The notes below the pieces were generated by a model. The model made no database searches. It was not told where the DNA came from and was given only the letters and a program-made list of their open reading frames with translations. This document shows positions 23,479 to 38,400 of a stretch of 64,000 bases of DNA, in pieces; positions within the stretch are counted from its first letter, which is position 1, and each line of letters begins with the position of its first letter. The DNA lies in NCBI GenBank assembly GCA_033977485.1, contig CM066984.1, positions 28,625,501 to 28,689,500 on the forward strand. Reading direction: 5' to 3'. A program made the position numbers and the translations under genes. The stretch is from Hydrangea macrophylla (lineage: Eukaryota > Streptophyta > Magnoliopsida > Cornales > Hydrangeaceae).

Positions 23479-26400
23479 CCTCTTTCTCAGGTTCACTCAT
23501 GTATATTTGTGGTAGACTCAACGTCCATGAATGATTGGTTTGGTTTAGAATTAAGTAACAATCACATGACTGATTAGTATCATGTGCGTGGATAATTATA
23601 CTAAGCACTCCAAATCCATTTTCACATCCATTTTGGAAGATTTTGTCTTTCATATTTTCATTGAGATGCATATGATTAGAAGTCATCAATGCTAGATCTG
23701 AACCTTTTCTTGGATTAAATAAATGACATTTTTTAGAAACTATGGTAAAGGGTTTTTTTTTTTGGTGTTTGTCAAAGATGTGATTTGGACTCTTGGGAGT
23801 TTTTAGTGGGGTGGTGTAACTGTTATCTATCAATAAAATGTCTTCTTGTTTATTGTTGTTCTTGTTTATTGTTGTTCTTATACCATATTCAAAAGCCCTT
23901 TGATGTTTTTCTTTGTTTAAGTGGTACAAAATAAAGCAATTTTTTTCTTCAGGCTTAACAACTTGGTTAGTTTATATGCTCTTGTACATCCCTTTTTATT
24001 TTTATTTTTATTTTTATTCTTTAAGTCATGGATTTGTAACATGTTAAAAACAATGATATTGACATGAGTTTTATTTGTGTTGTAACATTATTTTACAATG
24101 ATATTGATATGAGTTTTACATTTTGTTACCAGATATATTTTGTCAAAGACTAGCATTGCATACATCTGGAATGAGCTCATCAGGATGTTAATCACAACTA
24201 TTAGGCTTGCCAACCCAAGAACAAGAGTCGATCCTCAAGGCCATTAATGAAGTATCTGACAATGATGGGAGTTGTGTGTACAAGTTCTATATAGTTTCTA
24301 GGCTTTTGATTATGCAATTAATGGGGGAGGTGTGTGTACAAGTTCTATGAGTGGCACTATGCAATGTTTGTCTGAATGGGTTTTATGTTATTGGGTTCTA
24401 TGTTATTGTATTGTTGTTGTTGAACCATTTGGCATTCTAAAAATGATTGGATCATTGGAATGATGATCTTTAACACTTGAAGGTGATATTTGATAAATGT
24501 CTGTAGTTGATGTTATAGAAATGCTTAGCGTGAAGATTTTTTGGCATCTTCATGGCAATTCAGTTATTATTTTTTAAAAAAATGGCATTTTTGGAAAGTT
24601 ATAGATTTATCTAGGTTTATACCATGGTCATCCAAGGACAGTATTGCACTAATTGCATTTTATCACAGTATAATCCGGCACAAACCAAACACAGTATACA
24701 AATAATACTGCACTGTTTTATCCTGTGGTTAGTTATCCCGGGATAAGTTAACTACACTTTATACTATGCCCCTTTATCCTATCGGCAAACAACGAGCCCT
24801 TGTAGTATAGCTTATATGGTTACATAAAAGTAATTTTTGTATGTAGTACCAACCACACCCTAGATTTTTAGAAAATTTGTTGAATCCCCCGCATCCACAT
24901 CCCCGAAAATGCATTATTCCCCTTTTTCGTTTCTCCACTCACAGCTAGCAGGGCTCACATTCGCAGATGGGCGAGTAGCAGCTGATAATCAAATCGATTG
25001 CCTGCCCAGCTCTATAGGCATTCCTAGGGGAATTTTCCAGGTCAAGAGTGTCATGAGTGGGAAAAGGAGTTGATAGAGCTTTCCCTTCCATTCCTATCTC
25101 ATTTTACGTTGTGTAAACTATAGCATACATGTGTAAAAGTAGATTGTAAAGAGTTACTTTAAGAAGAGACTTCAAAACATAAACCACTTGTAACAACCAT
25201 AAAATTTCTAAGTGTGTAAATAATTATTTTAATAATTATTTACATTTAGCAATATTATATGAGTGTGCCTATGTAAGACACGTGTTTGAAAATTTTTTAA
25301 GTGTTTGGCGGACATAAAAATCAAATAGTTAGTCAGCCCATTTAGTTTAAATGTTACATTTTATTAATTTATATTTAATTTTTTTTAAAAAAAAAGTGAA
25401 GGGTTGATATGTATTTTTTTTTATATAGTATTTACAGACCCGTGAATGTGTCAAATAGTGTATCTGGTATTAAAATTAAGCAACCAGGGCATGAGTATCC
25501 TTTGGATTAGCGATTTTAGTGGTTTGGGTAACATTCTGAGCTCGTATTGGTCTTTTTTCTGAGCCCATAAGACGAAAAACGGGATTATTAATATATGTGT
25601 GAGTGTTATAATATATGTATTGTGTGTGTATTATATGTATATACATAGATAATATATCCTAGGGTTAAATAAAATAAATAAATAAATAAATAAGAGCAGC
25701 CACAGGAGAGAAGAGAGAACAAGAGAGAAATAGATAAGAGGCAACTCTAGTCACCTAGAAGGAGAAGAAAAATAGAAGAAAAGAGAAAAGAAAACTTAGA
25801 AGAGGAGGAATCATTAGCTTTATTCCATGTAGATGGGTGTTTATCATCATCATTATTATCATCTTTCTTTTCCCAACTCGGTGAGTAAACATTTAGATTT
25901 GTAGGGTTGATTCGTAGTTTTGATCGATTTTTTATTTGTGTTCATTATAGTCTGAATAAATCGTATGAATGGGTGTTTATATAGATATGGATCTATAGTG
26001 ATATACAAATATATATATATATATCAAAAGTTGGGTATGAGTTATTTGGAAAATTAAAGAAAAAAAATAAAGACCAACAAAAATTCGATTTTGGGTAAAA
26101 TTGAAGAAAACTCTCAGATCTGTTTTAGAACAAATTCGTATTAATTCATACATTTCGTTTTTAGTAAAACCGTCTGCGTAGGTCAATGTAAAATACGATT
26201 CTGCACGTATTTCGTCTAATGGTGTTTTTCCCAATTCTGCACCGTGGGTAGAAATTCATATTACAGTAGCAGTAAATGTCAACTCCGAATTTCGAATTAT
26301 GTTTATGAAAAGTGTTAGAGATGTTTCCTTGTGCAGAATTATTATGAGGAACAATTTCAACCCAGGTTGGTTTTGGGGCTGTTTAATATAAGGTCTGTTT

Positions 26401-29400
26401 GGGACTGTTTTAAATAGTACTATTGAGTGCCAATTTTAAATGCTACAATTTATGCTATGTGCAATATTAAATGATGATTATGGAAATACTACGTTAGAGA
26501 CGTGAATAGAATTTTGGCGCAAAGGCCTTATCGTGAATAATCGGATAATGATAATCCATGGAATAAATGATACATTCCCGAGGTGGTTAATGACGTGATT
26601 AAACCCTCATGCATGGGTACTTATGTGAAATAACGTAGATGGTAAAAAAAAATGTTTCAAGTTCCTTAGTGTTCACCGCTCTCCGTTGAGTGATATGTTT
26701 TTTTTGGTAGCTCGACTTGCTGAGTGTACCCTTTTTGCCAGTGGCTTCGTGATCAAGCTGGCCTAAGCCTTATGCTCGGCTTAATTTATAGACGTCTAGG
26801 CATATTGACTGGCCTTCTGTGTGTATACATGGTTTAGTTGATACCCCAACCAAACTGGCATCAGACTGGATGTTGGTATTATGTATGTGTGGGTTGTACC
26901 ATGGAGGGTGGCCAAGTGGTGAAGTTAGGAAATTGAATAATGAATCATTCATAAAAACTAAATTCACTGTGAGTAGGGTAACCTTAGTGGTGAACCTAGG
27001 GCAAGGAAAAAATGACAGTGATTGTAGAGCGTTAAATACAAATGGATAAACTGTTGCGAAACATGAAATTGAAAACTCGAAATGGTTATCGTGGCATAAT
27101 GCGAAAGAAATTGATAAAATGATTTGGTATTGGAGAATTGCTTATTATGATACTAAGGATTTATGCTAACTCTCGAATTGCAGGATGGTGGGCCCACTAA
27201 CCGTTGTACGCAGGCTACGGCTCACTATGTTATTTAAGAGTAAGTGTTTCTATTTACTTTGTGGGTGGAACGAACTGCCGCCGTGACTCGGGGAAACTAT
27301 CGATTGTCCTCACTCACGTGTGGAACTACAGTTCTGCCTAAAACTCTATATGTGTTTGTGGTCAAGAAAGGGAGGGAGCCCAGCAAATTCCCAACCTCAG
27401 GGAAATTTATTGGGTATTATTATGTTAATTGATTATTGTTGGGTTGGAGTCGAGGGGACCACGATTGATCCTTGAGACTGGGGCATGTTTACTCATACCA
27501 GTGTTGTTATACAATGCTGACCCGTGTGATGTTTATCATGCGGGGGTGTTTCTCATAAACGCAGCCGTTTTGCAGATTAAAGAGTAGAGCGGTATAACTA
27601 TTGGATTGCATGGATTTGCTTGAAGGCTTGAAGACCTTTACTGTTCATTTGCTATTTTCATTTATTTGGCATTGTGGGCCATTATTGTAGTTGGTATTGG
27701 GACGTTTAGTAGCTCTGACCAGAGATTGTAATATAAGTTATTCTTTCAAAGCTTTAATTGTAACTGAAAAGATTTTTATTCTCAATGAGAATTTAGAAAT
27801 GTTTATTCAGCTTTTGCTTTTCAATTTAAGTGATTTAGTTGATGTAGCTTTAATCAAATAGATTTAAGAATTTTCGGATACGCGCGAGTGTTTTTTTTTT
27901 AAATGGAAATGTGGTGGTTTTGTTTTAAAAACATTAAATGGAGATTTATTACAAATGTTTTAATCAAGTTTTTAAGAACAGATCTATTTTCATTAAAAGT
28001 TTTAATAGGATGGGCTTCGTGGTGTTCACTCCGATAGTTGGCCAGTCGAATAGTAGTCTAGATTTAGTTCTATGCTGATTATTTGGCTTTCCAAAAATTG
28101 GGGTGTGACACCACCACTCAGTAAGAAAGAGACTTGAGTCCTTATTTTCGGATATGTTCGTCCAACAAACTTAGAAGAGTCTCCCGAGATATTTTATGAC
28201 CTATCCCTTCATAAATCGCAGCATACTCTGGTGGGATCATTCCTTACTCTTTGTGAAATAACCTAAATTTTATCCAGTAAAGTCAATGGTCAATTATGTC
28301 TTGGACTTTGCTCTTTTGCACAGAAAAAGTATTCGGCTAAATAAATTTTAATGAATTCTATATGAACAAGTATGATGTAAAATGTCGACAAGCTTCGGGC
28401 ACCAAAAAAAAGTGAAACAGAATAAACAGTAGCTGGAATTCGGATCTTCATTTCACAACGCAAATTGTACATATACAAAATTTTACAGGATCAGAGGTTC
28501 TTCCTTGAGTTTTAAGTGCTCCGCACAAAGTTGAAGCAAAAAAACCATAAACGCAATTCATGATTGTGAGGATACATTTCATGCACAGATCCACAATTAG
28601 ATACAAAATATAGTTGTATGCTCGTATAAATAATATGACCAGAGAGAGAGAGAGAGAGGGTGATGTCTATCAGACCATGGGGGCGCTTATTTCCACCAAA
28701 AAATAAAATAAAAATGAAGTACAAATTTCAAAATAAGCTCATACCTTAAGATGAAAATTAATGTATTAGCAATATAGGAGACCATTTCCCTGCAAAAGCA
28801 GGAAACAACTAAATTTGACCACTTTTTAAGTTGACATAAACAGAGTACTCAAGGTGGAGATAATGAGCACAAATTAGGTATGTCAGCAAAATTCAGCGAC
28901 TAGCCAGACGATCCTCAAATAGACCAACAAAGTTTGCCAATAAATTGGATCTCTCACAATAAGAATATCCTTGAGGAGATCTGGACTAATCTTTGCAAGA
29001 AGCTATAAGTTTCTCTGCAAAAAAATTGATCTCATGAACCCCCCACCACAAATTTCTCTTCAATGACGTACCAAATTTTGTGTTTGGAAGTGTTGCCACA
29101 TTTGTGGCTCGTTTGAGATATCTTTTGGGGGTGGCCAACAACCATTTATAAGTGATTATTTAAGCAGTTGTGACCGTTTGGATTAGCTTTTTCGCTGTGT
29201 TTTGAAAAATCTGATTCCTTTATTTCTTAGAAACCTCTAATTTGTAGCGTTTTAAAAAAAATCTCTAATTCCAAAAAGTGGTTATTTCAAAAGCTAACCC
29301 AAATGGGCTCTAATTCATACTTTTTATACATTGAAACTACTTTATGGTAAAAGATAGCATATGCATTTGATACGGTTTTTTCCTTTCGCAAAGAACTGAG

Positions 29401-32400
29401 CACGATGTACTATTGAGAACTCCACTCACCCCTTGGACCTTTAAACCCGATAACCAGACAAGTTACTAGAAACAGAAATAAAAGGACATGAGAGATACCA
29501 AAAGTGATGCAAACTCTGTTGACCATCACCCTTAAATGCAGTCTTAGCAACGGCAGCGTAGAACCTGCCCATACATAATTATATCAAGACACCTTGTTGT
29601 ACAAGATGCACAGAAATTCCATTAAACAATTCAACTTACATCCCCAAAGTCATCACAGTCAAAACACCAGAAACGTCAGCTCCTTCTTGAGCCTATCACA
29701 TAAAATAGCGTAGGTTAAAAACACGTAAGCTGCTTCCACACAACAGTTATGAGACAAAACCACTTAAAAATCTATATAGATATTACAGTCCACCTCAACT
29801 ACATCAATTATGCAGACAAAGTAAACAAATTTTGTTGGAAGAGAGGATAAGGCCATTTATACTATTAGAGGATAAATTAGTCATTTAGTACATAAGGGCT
29901 TAGGTCATGAGTGATGTCATCCCTAGGGGATATTTTGGTATTTTCCTTTTCATTTAATTGCCTATATATTGGCCCCTTATGTAACCCTTTCATCGTTCTA
30001 ATTCTATCAATACAATATTCTCTCTATTTTGTTTCTCAACTTGGTATCAGAGTAGAAGGTCCTTGCCTCTACTAGCTCTGCCGGTGGATGGCCACCGGCT
30101 GCCCGCTGGACATTTATTTTTTCTCCATTGTTATCCTGGACACTTTTTCCCTCTCTGTCCTCCCAAAACAGCCCAACCACTTTCTGCCATTTTTGGAGTC
30201 TTTTTTGCTTCAATCTGCTATATTATGTTTCGCCTAATCCATATAAAGTATTCCATGATCAGTTTTTGCAGATTTAAATCGATTTGTGGCATTCTTTTTT
30301 TTTTCGGTTCAAAACCCTAAATCTGCTACGGCCAGACCTCCTTGTTGGGCTTGTCTTGGTTGTGTTTGTTTTTGGAAGAGCCCTAGTCCTCTCAGCCGCA
30401 TATCCACAGCACTGCAGATGTATTAGGACTATATATAGACCCCTTATGTAACCCTTTCATCATTCGAATTCTATCAATACAATATTCTCTCTATTTTGTT
30501 TCTCAACTTATACAAGGTATGCACTAGCAACAATCAGAAGTGATACCATAATTTTTAGATAAAAATTAACGCGAGATTATGCAAACTCTCTACCCTCAAT
30601 AGGTTCTTATAATGAAGTACTTAACACTCTAAGCTTACTAATGAATATAACTCGCATGCATCTATTTATGGGTCATGTTGACCACATTAATTAGTTTTTA
30701 TTCTCTTTAATTCTATTTATTTCTCTTTTCTTTTCTTACATTCCTAGCTTGTATATATAGGGATACATTTTAGATAAATAGATTCTCTCTTTCTCATAAT
30801 TCTTTTTGGTATTAGAGCCACCACAGCCCACCACCACATCCACCATCCGCAGCCACCACCCACTGCTGCTGCCCCTCACCTCGCCCAGCCCCCGTGCCAC
30901 CAAGCCAAGCCGCCGCAACCCACAATTCCCCCAGCCCTAGGCTCATCCCCAGCCCCTGCGCCACCCTCGACGCAACCCAAGGCCTCCTCAGGCCTCCTCC
31001 GCAACCTGTCCGGCTGTCCGTCTGCCCCCGTGGACCCTTCCCTGATGTCTTAGGAGCCTTCCATGCTCTCCTGTTGTCTTGTTGGGTAACCAAACATCTG
31101 ATTACCCCCGTCTTAGTCTGTCGCTGTCCACCGGCCGTTCACTCCTCTCTTTCGACTGCCATGGATGATCTTACAAAGTCTGTCTCTACCCCTATATCTA
31201 CTCCTGCCCGTCTGGATCTCTCTCATCCAACCCCTGCTCAACGAGTCACTAGTGTTGTCTTGAATGGGAAGAATTTTCATGCTTGGTCCAATTTCCTTCG
31301 TCTTTACCTTGGCGGCAAACGGAAGATTGGTTGGTTACTCGGTAAGGCACTTCAACCTGCGAAGACTGATGCTAAGTATGAAGAATGGTTTTTTGATAAC
31401 TGTATTATTTTGGGGTGGATGTTCAATTCGATGGAGGAGCCGATATATCACATGTTTACGTATCACACCATTGTTCATGGGCTTTGGACTGCTTTGAAGA
31501 TGTATGCCATGCCCACTCTGATTCACGTGTCTTTGAGCTTTACCAGGATATCTCTCATGCCTCTCAGGCTGCTTCGGGTCATTCTATCTTCGAATATTTT
31601 AGCTATTTGCAGACCAAGTGGAAGGAATTAGCCCAATATGAGCCTATCAGTGACTTTCCTAATGATGGAGATGTTGAAGTCAAACGCCTTGATCGTTGGC
31701 ATACCTACCAGTTTTTGATGGGCCTAAACCCGAGTTCGAGGCCTGCATACCCAGATTCTAATTATTGTACCCATACCCTCTTTATTTGAGGCTATTGCTA
31801 CCGTTGAGGGTGACGGGCATCGCCGTTGTATTCTAGCACCACCGACTATGCCTGCCCCTCCAGTCTCTGATCAGATGGCTTCTGCTGCTCACTCGGGCCC
31901 ACGCCCTCCTTTTGGTACTTCAGGTCCTCATCCTACACTATTGGTGCTCCCTCAGGTCCTCGTCCTCCAATTGGTGCTCCCTCAGATCCTTGTCCTACTA
32001 GTAACCATCCATATTGTCAGCTCTGTCATGTGCCCGGTCACACTTTTGATCGTTGTTTTGATCTTCATCCTGAGTTAAAACAGCAATATAATAAGGCTCG
32101 GGCTATTGGTCATGGGAGGGGAGCTCCTCGTATTGGTGCCATTGTTGAAATGGTTCCACCTTCACCAGATTACACTGAGCTTCAATTCCAAATTGCCCAG
32201 CAGTAGTCACATTTGGGCCTTAGCACTTCCTCCTCCTCCGCCTTCGGATCTACAACTACTATTGCCACAAGTACTCTTACTGCTCTTTATGGTAAGTCTA
32301 CCCATCCTACTTGGATTCTGGTATCAGAGCCACCTAAATCCACCACCATTGGCAGCCGGCAACCCTAACCTCCACCACACCCTGCGCCGGACAACCTACA

Positions 32401-35400
32401 CCACCACCCACCAGGGCCGCAACCCTCTACACCACACCACCACTTGCACCGACTTCTACCCAAACCCCACAGCACCTTGCAACCTCAACCCAGCCCACTA
32501 CCACCTCGCCGAACCACCCACACCTTCCCCAGCCCTCGCCGCAACCACCCACATCATCCCCAGTCCTCGCCGACACCACATCCACCCATACTAATCCAAC
32601 CGAGCGTCGGATACCCTTACCCTATCATATCTGAACCCTATATACTATGTTTCAGCCACCCAATTGCTCTATGTTTGCCTAGATCTACTACACCTCCTCT
32701 ATCTATTCCTAATTTTCTCCAGTCTTCTTCATTCACACTCACATCATTACACGGCCTTTGTTTTGATTGACATTTAAATTCAACTTATTTTTTGGGTCCC
32801 TTCATGGACCCCAAATCAGTCTCGTGCTAATCCATATGCCTTAGAGTTCCTTGTTTGTTCCCTACCTTTGTTTTTTTTTTTGGTGTGATTATTGTGGGTA
32901 TCCCTTCGCTTGTTGGGACCATGGTTGACGATAAGACTACTTCGTCTGGAGATCTTCAACAGCCTCAGATGAGCCAGTTAGTTGCTCCACAGGATAACCC
33001 AACTCTTAAAATCACGACCTCTCTGTTCAATGGCCAAAATTATGTTCCTTGGTCACAGTCTCTTCTTTATTTGGAAGGGAAAGCGAAGGAGGAATATATT
33101 GATGGGACTGTCCAAGCACCAAGTGTTGCTGATTCTAGTTATGCTAAGTGGAAGGTTGAGAATGCTCTTGTTAGGGCATGACTAATTCACTCTATGATAA
33201 CTGAGATTGGTGAAGGTTTTCTGGGCATGACCACAGCCCGTGATATTTGGGATACTGTTGCTCATACCTACTCTCGTAAGGGAAATTATGCTCAGGAGTT
33301 TGAGTCGTCTCGAGTGATTGATAGCTCGGAGCAGGGAACTATGACGGTTATTCAGTACTACACTTTTCTCACTACCCAGTAGAAACATGTTGATCATCTT
33401 CAGGACTATCATCCGGCTTGTCCTCAGGATGTCATTGGCTATCAGAAACTTCTAGAGAAGCAACGGGTATTCAAGTTCCTTCAGGGGCTTAATTCTGAGT
33501 ATGATTCTGATCGTAGTAGGGTGCTTGGGATGGATGCTCTTCCCACGCTTAGGGAAGCATTTGCTTTTGTTCAGAACGAAGAGAGTCGGCGTTCTACTAT
33601 GCTTCCGGTTACCTCTACCGAACGATCTACACTTGTTTCAGCTCCCTCTCCTCCAGAGGGCCCTCCGCAGCCTCGTGGTACATCTTCTTTGAGTAGGTTT
33701 GATTCTGTCGAGAAGTCGCAGAAATGGTGTGATTATTGCAATCGTCGTGGACATGTTAGGGCTACTTGTTGGGGTCTTCATGGTCGTCCATCTGGGACCC
33801 GTGGCTAGGGGTGGGCACACTTCGGCTCAACCCGAAGTTTCGACCCGAACTGAAATTTGAAGTCAATTCAGTTCGGTTTTTTCGGGTTAAAATTTCAGTT
33901 CGGGTTGAAGCCGAACTATAGTGTATAATACAGTTCGGTTTTCGGAGAGAACATTGCAACCCGAACCCGACCCGAAAAACCGAAATTGAAGAGACTATAA
34001 AATATTTGATTTTTAGGGTTAGGGACTTTACACTTTAGTCTCTACTCCTGTGTTATGTATCTTGAGTTCAGAGAAAGGGAAGCAGCGGCGGAAGCATCAA
34101 GCATCTCCACAGACTCCACCAGTCCACCTCGGCACCTCCACAGTTCACCCACAGGGCCACTAGGCCCACAGACTCTACACGCCGCCACAGTACCGCACTC
34201 CACAGACCAGAGTCACAGACCCACCGCCGGCGCCGTGAAGTCCTCAGCCCTCAGTCCTCCTCTTTAGTCTTTCCTCAGTCCTCACTTCCAGGAGATTTCA
34301 GATCGAGTGGGGACGGGGACGGCCACGGCTCCGAGATTTCAGATTTCTTTCTCTTTCATCTCCATTCTCTTTGAGGTGAGGTAATACAAACTTACTACCT
34401 TTGATTCTTTGAATCTTTAAATCTCATCAAAGTTAGGGTTTCTTTCTCAAAATCAAAGTTATAATTGTTTAACTTTGTGATTTACTTAGTGATTTCTTTC
34501 TCAAAATCAGAGTTATAGGTGATTACTTTGTGATTGAACTTTATGATTTACTTTGTGATTACTTTGTCTAACTTTGAACTTTGTGATTACTTTGTGTAAC
34601 TTTGAACTTATAGTTGTAATTTCACTTATCCAGATTCTCCACACAGTCCACCCTCAGTATTTAGTAAATTAGTAATTAAGTCGCATTTTTCCATTTTGGT
34701 ATACTCTTTATGTATTCATAAGAATCAACAAGTTGGTAGAGCCATTTAGTTTCTCTTTGTGTAATCATATGACAATCAATTGGTCTAAAGAAGGTCGTGA
34801 ATTTCCGTCTTTGCAACTTAATTTGAGCAAGCATTGCATCACTTTTAAAATACTTATATTTTAATTTTCTACTCTTTTTTAGTTCAATATTTTTTATGAA
34901 ACACAGATGCTACTTGCTACCAATTCTAAGTTAGAGATAGTGATTTGCATACTAACATGAGTTGATTTACAGCATGTCAGCAACCCATTCTGGGATATGC
35001 AATAAAGACTCAAACATTTTCGTTCTTTTTGAAAATGGGACATTGTTAGCAACCCATTCTGGGTACTTTGTCGCAGTTAGAAAAGCAACCCTTAATTGTC
35101 TCATAATCTCATTTGCCATTACCTCCCCATTGAGGAGAACAAATTTTCTTGCTCATATTTTGCTCACTCATTGCTCAATTTTTAAAACAATTCCAGTGAA
35201 TTCTTGTCCCTCTTCCAGATATAGCATGGATTCAATTCCCACAATATTTTTTAGAACTTATAGGTGTAAAATTTAGAACTTATGCTAAACAAGTAATGTG
35301 CTGCACTAGTTCATTGCTTCAAAATCATAGTTAATTTTTGAACTTAGAGTTATATAGTTGTAATTACTAATTAGTAAATTTTGAAGTTACTGAACCTGCA

Positions 35401-38400
35401 CTTAAAAAGGAGGAAAAATAATAGCTTAATAGTTAATATGGTTACTTGTAAAAATTTTAAAACAGCTATTGACTTTGATTGTTTATAACAGCTATGTCGA
35501 ATGAAAGTGTGAACATCGAGAACATTGACTTTGATAATGACAATGCAAATTTTATACCGGAAAAAAAAAGGAAAACGATAAAGCCAAGATCAATGGTTTG
35601 GAGTCATTTTACTAAGTACATTGATGAAAACGGTGAGAAGAAAGCGAAGTGTAACAATTGTGAAAAACCGTACGCGGCGGATCCAAAAACTTGTGGGACT
35701 GGTTCAATGAAAAATCACTTGGTTGTTTGTAAGTCAAACCCATACAACCATGATCATAGCCAAACAAAACTTACTGGGTTTCAATCAGGCGATAGTGAAA
35801 CAGGGTGTACAATGGGCACTTGGAGATTTGAGTGTGAGGCTGCTAGGAAGGCACTGGGTGAGATGTTAATTACTGATGAGCTCCCATTTAGTTTTGTTGA
35901 GCGTCCCGGGTTTCAACGATTTGTCTCAATTGCATTACCCCCTGACTTCCGTCTTCCATCACGAAGAACTATCAATAGAGATTGTTATGATCTCTATTTG
36001 CAACAGAAGTCAAAATTAAAATTAGTGTTTAAGGAACCGAATAGGAGGGTTTGTCTTACCACAGATACCTGGTCATCTTTGCAAAGAATCAACTATATGG
36101 TTCTCACAGCACACTTTATTGATAACAATTGGACTTTGCAAAAAAAGATTTTGAATTTTTGTCCAATTAAAAGTCATAGAGGTGAAGACATTGGAATTGC
36201 AGTTGAGAAATGCATACTTGAGTGGGGTATTGATAAAGTGTTGGCCATTACTGTTGATAATGCTAGTTCTAACGATGTGGCAATTGCATACTTGAAGAAG
36301 AGGTTTGACACTTGGGGTACAAATGTGTTAGGTGGCAAGCATCTTCATGTGAGGTGTGCAGCACACATTATAAACCTCGTAGTTGTTGATGGCATCAAAG
36401 AAGTAGGTGAGTCTGTTGCTAGAGTTCGTGGGGCTGTGAGATTTGTTAGGCAATCACCGGCTAGATTAAGAAGATTCAAAGAGTGTGTTGAGTTTGAGAA
36501 GATAGAGAGTAAGAAATTGTTATGCCTTGATGTTCCCACTAGGTGGAATTCCACATATTTAATGTTAGATACTGCCGAGAAGTTTGAGAGAGCCTTTGAG
36601 AGGTATAGCTTGCAAGATGCAACTTATAACTCTGATCTAATAGCTAGTGAGGGCAAAGGGGTGCCAAGTGAAGAAGATTGGGCTAATGTAAGACGTTTAG
36701 TTCGATTTTTAGAACACTTTTATCACCTAACATTGAGAATCTCTGGCTCTTTATATGTCACATCCAATTCATTCGTCAGTGAAATTAGTGATGTTTTGAC
36801 TTTGTTGAAAGAGATGCAATCTAGTGATGATATTGAAATGAGTTTTATGGCAACAAAGATGAGAGCTAAGTATGACAAGTATTGGGGAGATCCAGAAAAG
36901 ATGAACTTATTGATTTTTATTGCTATGGTATTGGATCCCCGCCACAAGTTTGGGTTTGTGGAGTTTGCCATCAAGAAAATGTACGGGGAAATTGGGGGAC
37001 ACACCCTCTTTTTGTTGGTGAAAGATGCAATATATAATATGTTTAAAGAGTATGAACGACTAAACTCACCCCAAACCACTACATCTTCGTCTTCCCGACC
37101 ATCAACGAGACAATCTAATAATGTGACAATGGATGTGGAGCCTAATAATAGGAGGAGAGATTTATTGAAGAAAGAGTACAACCAGTTTAAACTTGAAAGT
37201 GGGAATGTGGATGCTAAGTCAGAATTGGATAGGTATCTTGGTGAGGCTACCGAGGAGGATGATGATAGCTTTGACATCTTGAAGTGGTGGAGGGTTAATT
37301 TACCTCGTTTTCCTATCCTTGCACAGATGACCCGTGATGTATTGGCAGTTCCTATTAGTACAGTGGCATCCGAGTCTGCGTTTAGTACCGGAGGGCGTGT
37401 CCTTGATGCATTTAGGAGCTCCTTGACTCCAAAGATAGTACAGGCCATTATATGTGCTCAGGATTGGATGCGTCCCAAATCTCGCCAAGTTAATGTTGAG
37501 GAGGATTTAGACAATCTTGACAAAGTTGAGGAAGGTAAGTAATAAAATAAAATAGCAATCTACCATGTGTTTTAGACTTTTTGTTTATATCGTTTATGTG
37601 CTAATTAAATGTGTTGCCAATTTTTTTATTTGTAGAGTTGTTGAAGATTGCCAATGACTCAAGTGTTGTAGATCTTTAAAGGTGGTGACTTGTTCGCGTT
37701 GTTGTGGTCGGTTGGTCTCCTACAGTCCTACTTGCCTACTTGGAGTGGGGGAACTTCTACTTTCAGACTATATTTTATTTACTTAGTTCATGGACAATGT
37801 ATTTTGTATTAATGTTTTTATTTGAGACTTTGTTTTATAGTTTATTGTGGTGATGAGTCTGCTGACAGTTGACTTCATGGATGTGTCAGTTGTCACGACT
37901 CACGTCACTCACGTGTGGTTGGTCTTTGCTTATTTGCCTATTTGGTATCACCGTATTATGCTACTTTGTTGTTTGTACTTTGTGGTTGGCTTGTTGATAT
38001 ATGGTTACAGCCTACAGCGGCACAGCCTACAGGTGCTGCCATGATGGTCTTGTTGACCCAAAAGAGGTGTGTTTTTAATGTTCATTTTTAGACTAGTTAC
38101 TTAGTTGTTTGTTCATGTTTTATTATTCTTGTAGACAGGTTGTGTTGTGTTTGTCAATAGATCACTGCAATTTTTTTGTCCAATTACAAATTTGCAAATT
38201 TGCAATTAGTAATTTAGTATTTAGTAAATTAGTAATACGAATCAATTTCAATCACTATTCAATTTCAATGCGAGTAAAATTGAAAAAATAATTTTAATAA
38301 GTTAGAATTGTATTTAATTGCTAATCGTATTAGCTAGTGGCTGCCCACAAAGTCACAAACAATCCCCTCACAACAAAAAAAAAAAAAAAAAATCGGCTCA

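Noticed and set aside
23299..23577. ORFs with long Ser-Leu or Arg-Glu runs
   Set aside because: They are translations of the (TC)29 microsatellite on either strand.
26770..27049. ORFs on both strands inside the solo LTR
   Set aside because: They have no domain and lie wholly inside a non-coding gypsy LTR.
30812..32770. Pro-, His- and Leu-rich ORFs on both strands near the copia leaders
   Set aside because: They come from C-rich untranslated leaders (ccaccac and cgcaacc words) between PBS and gag, or from shifted gag frames.
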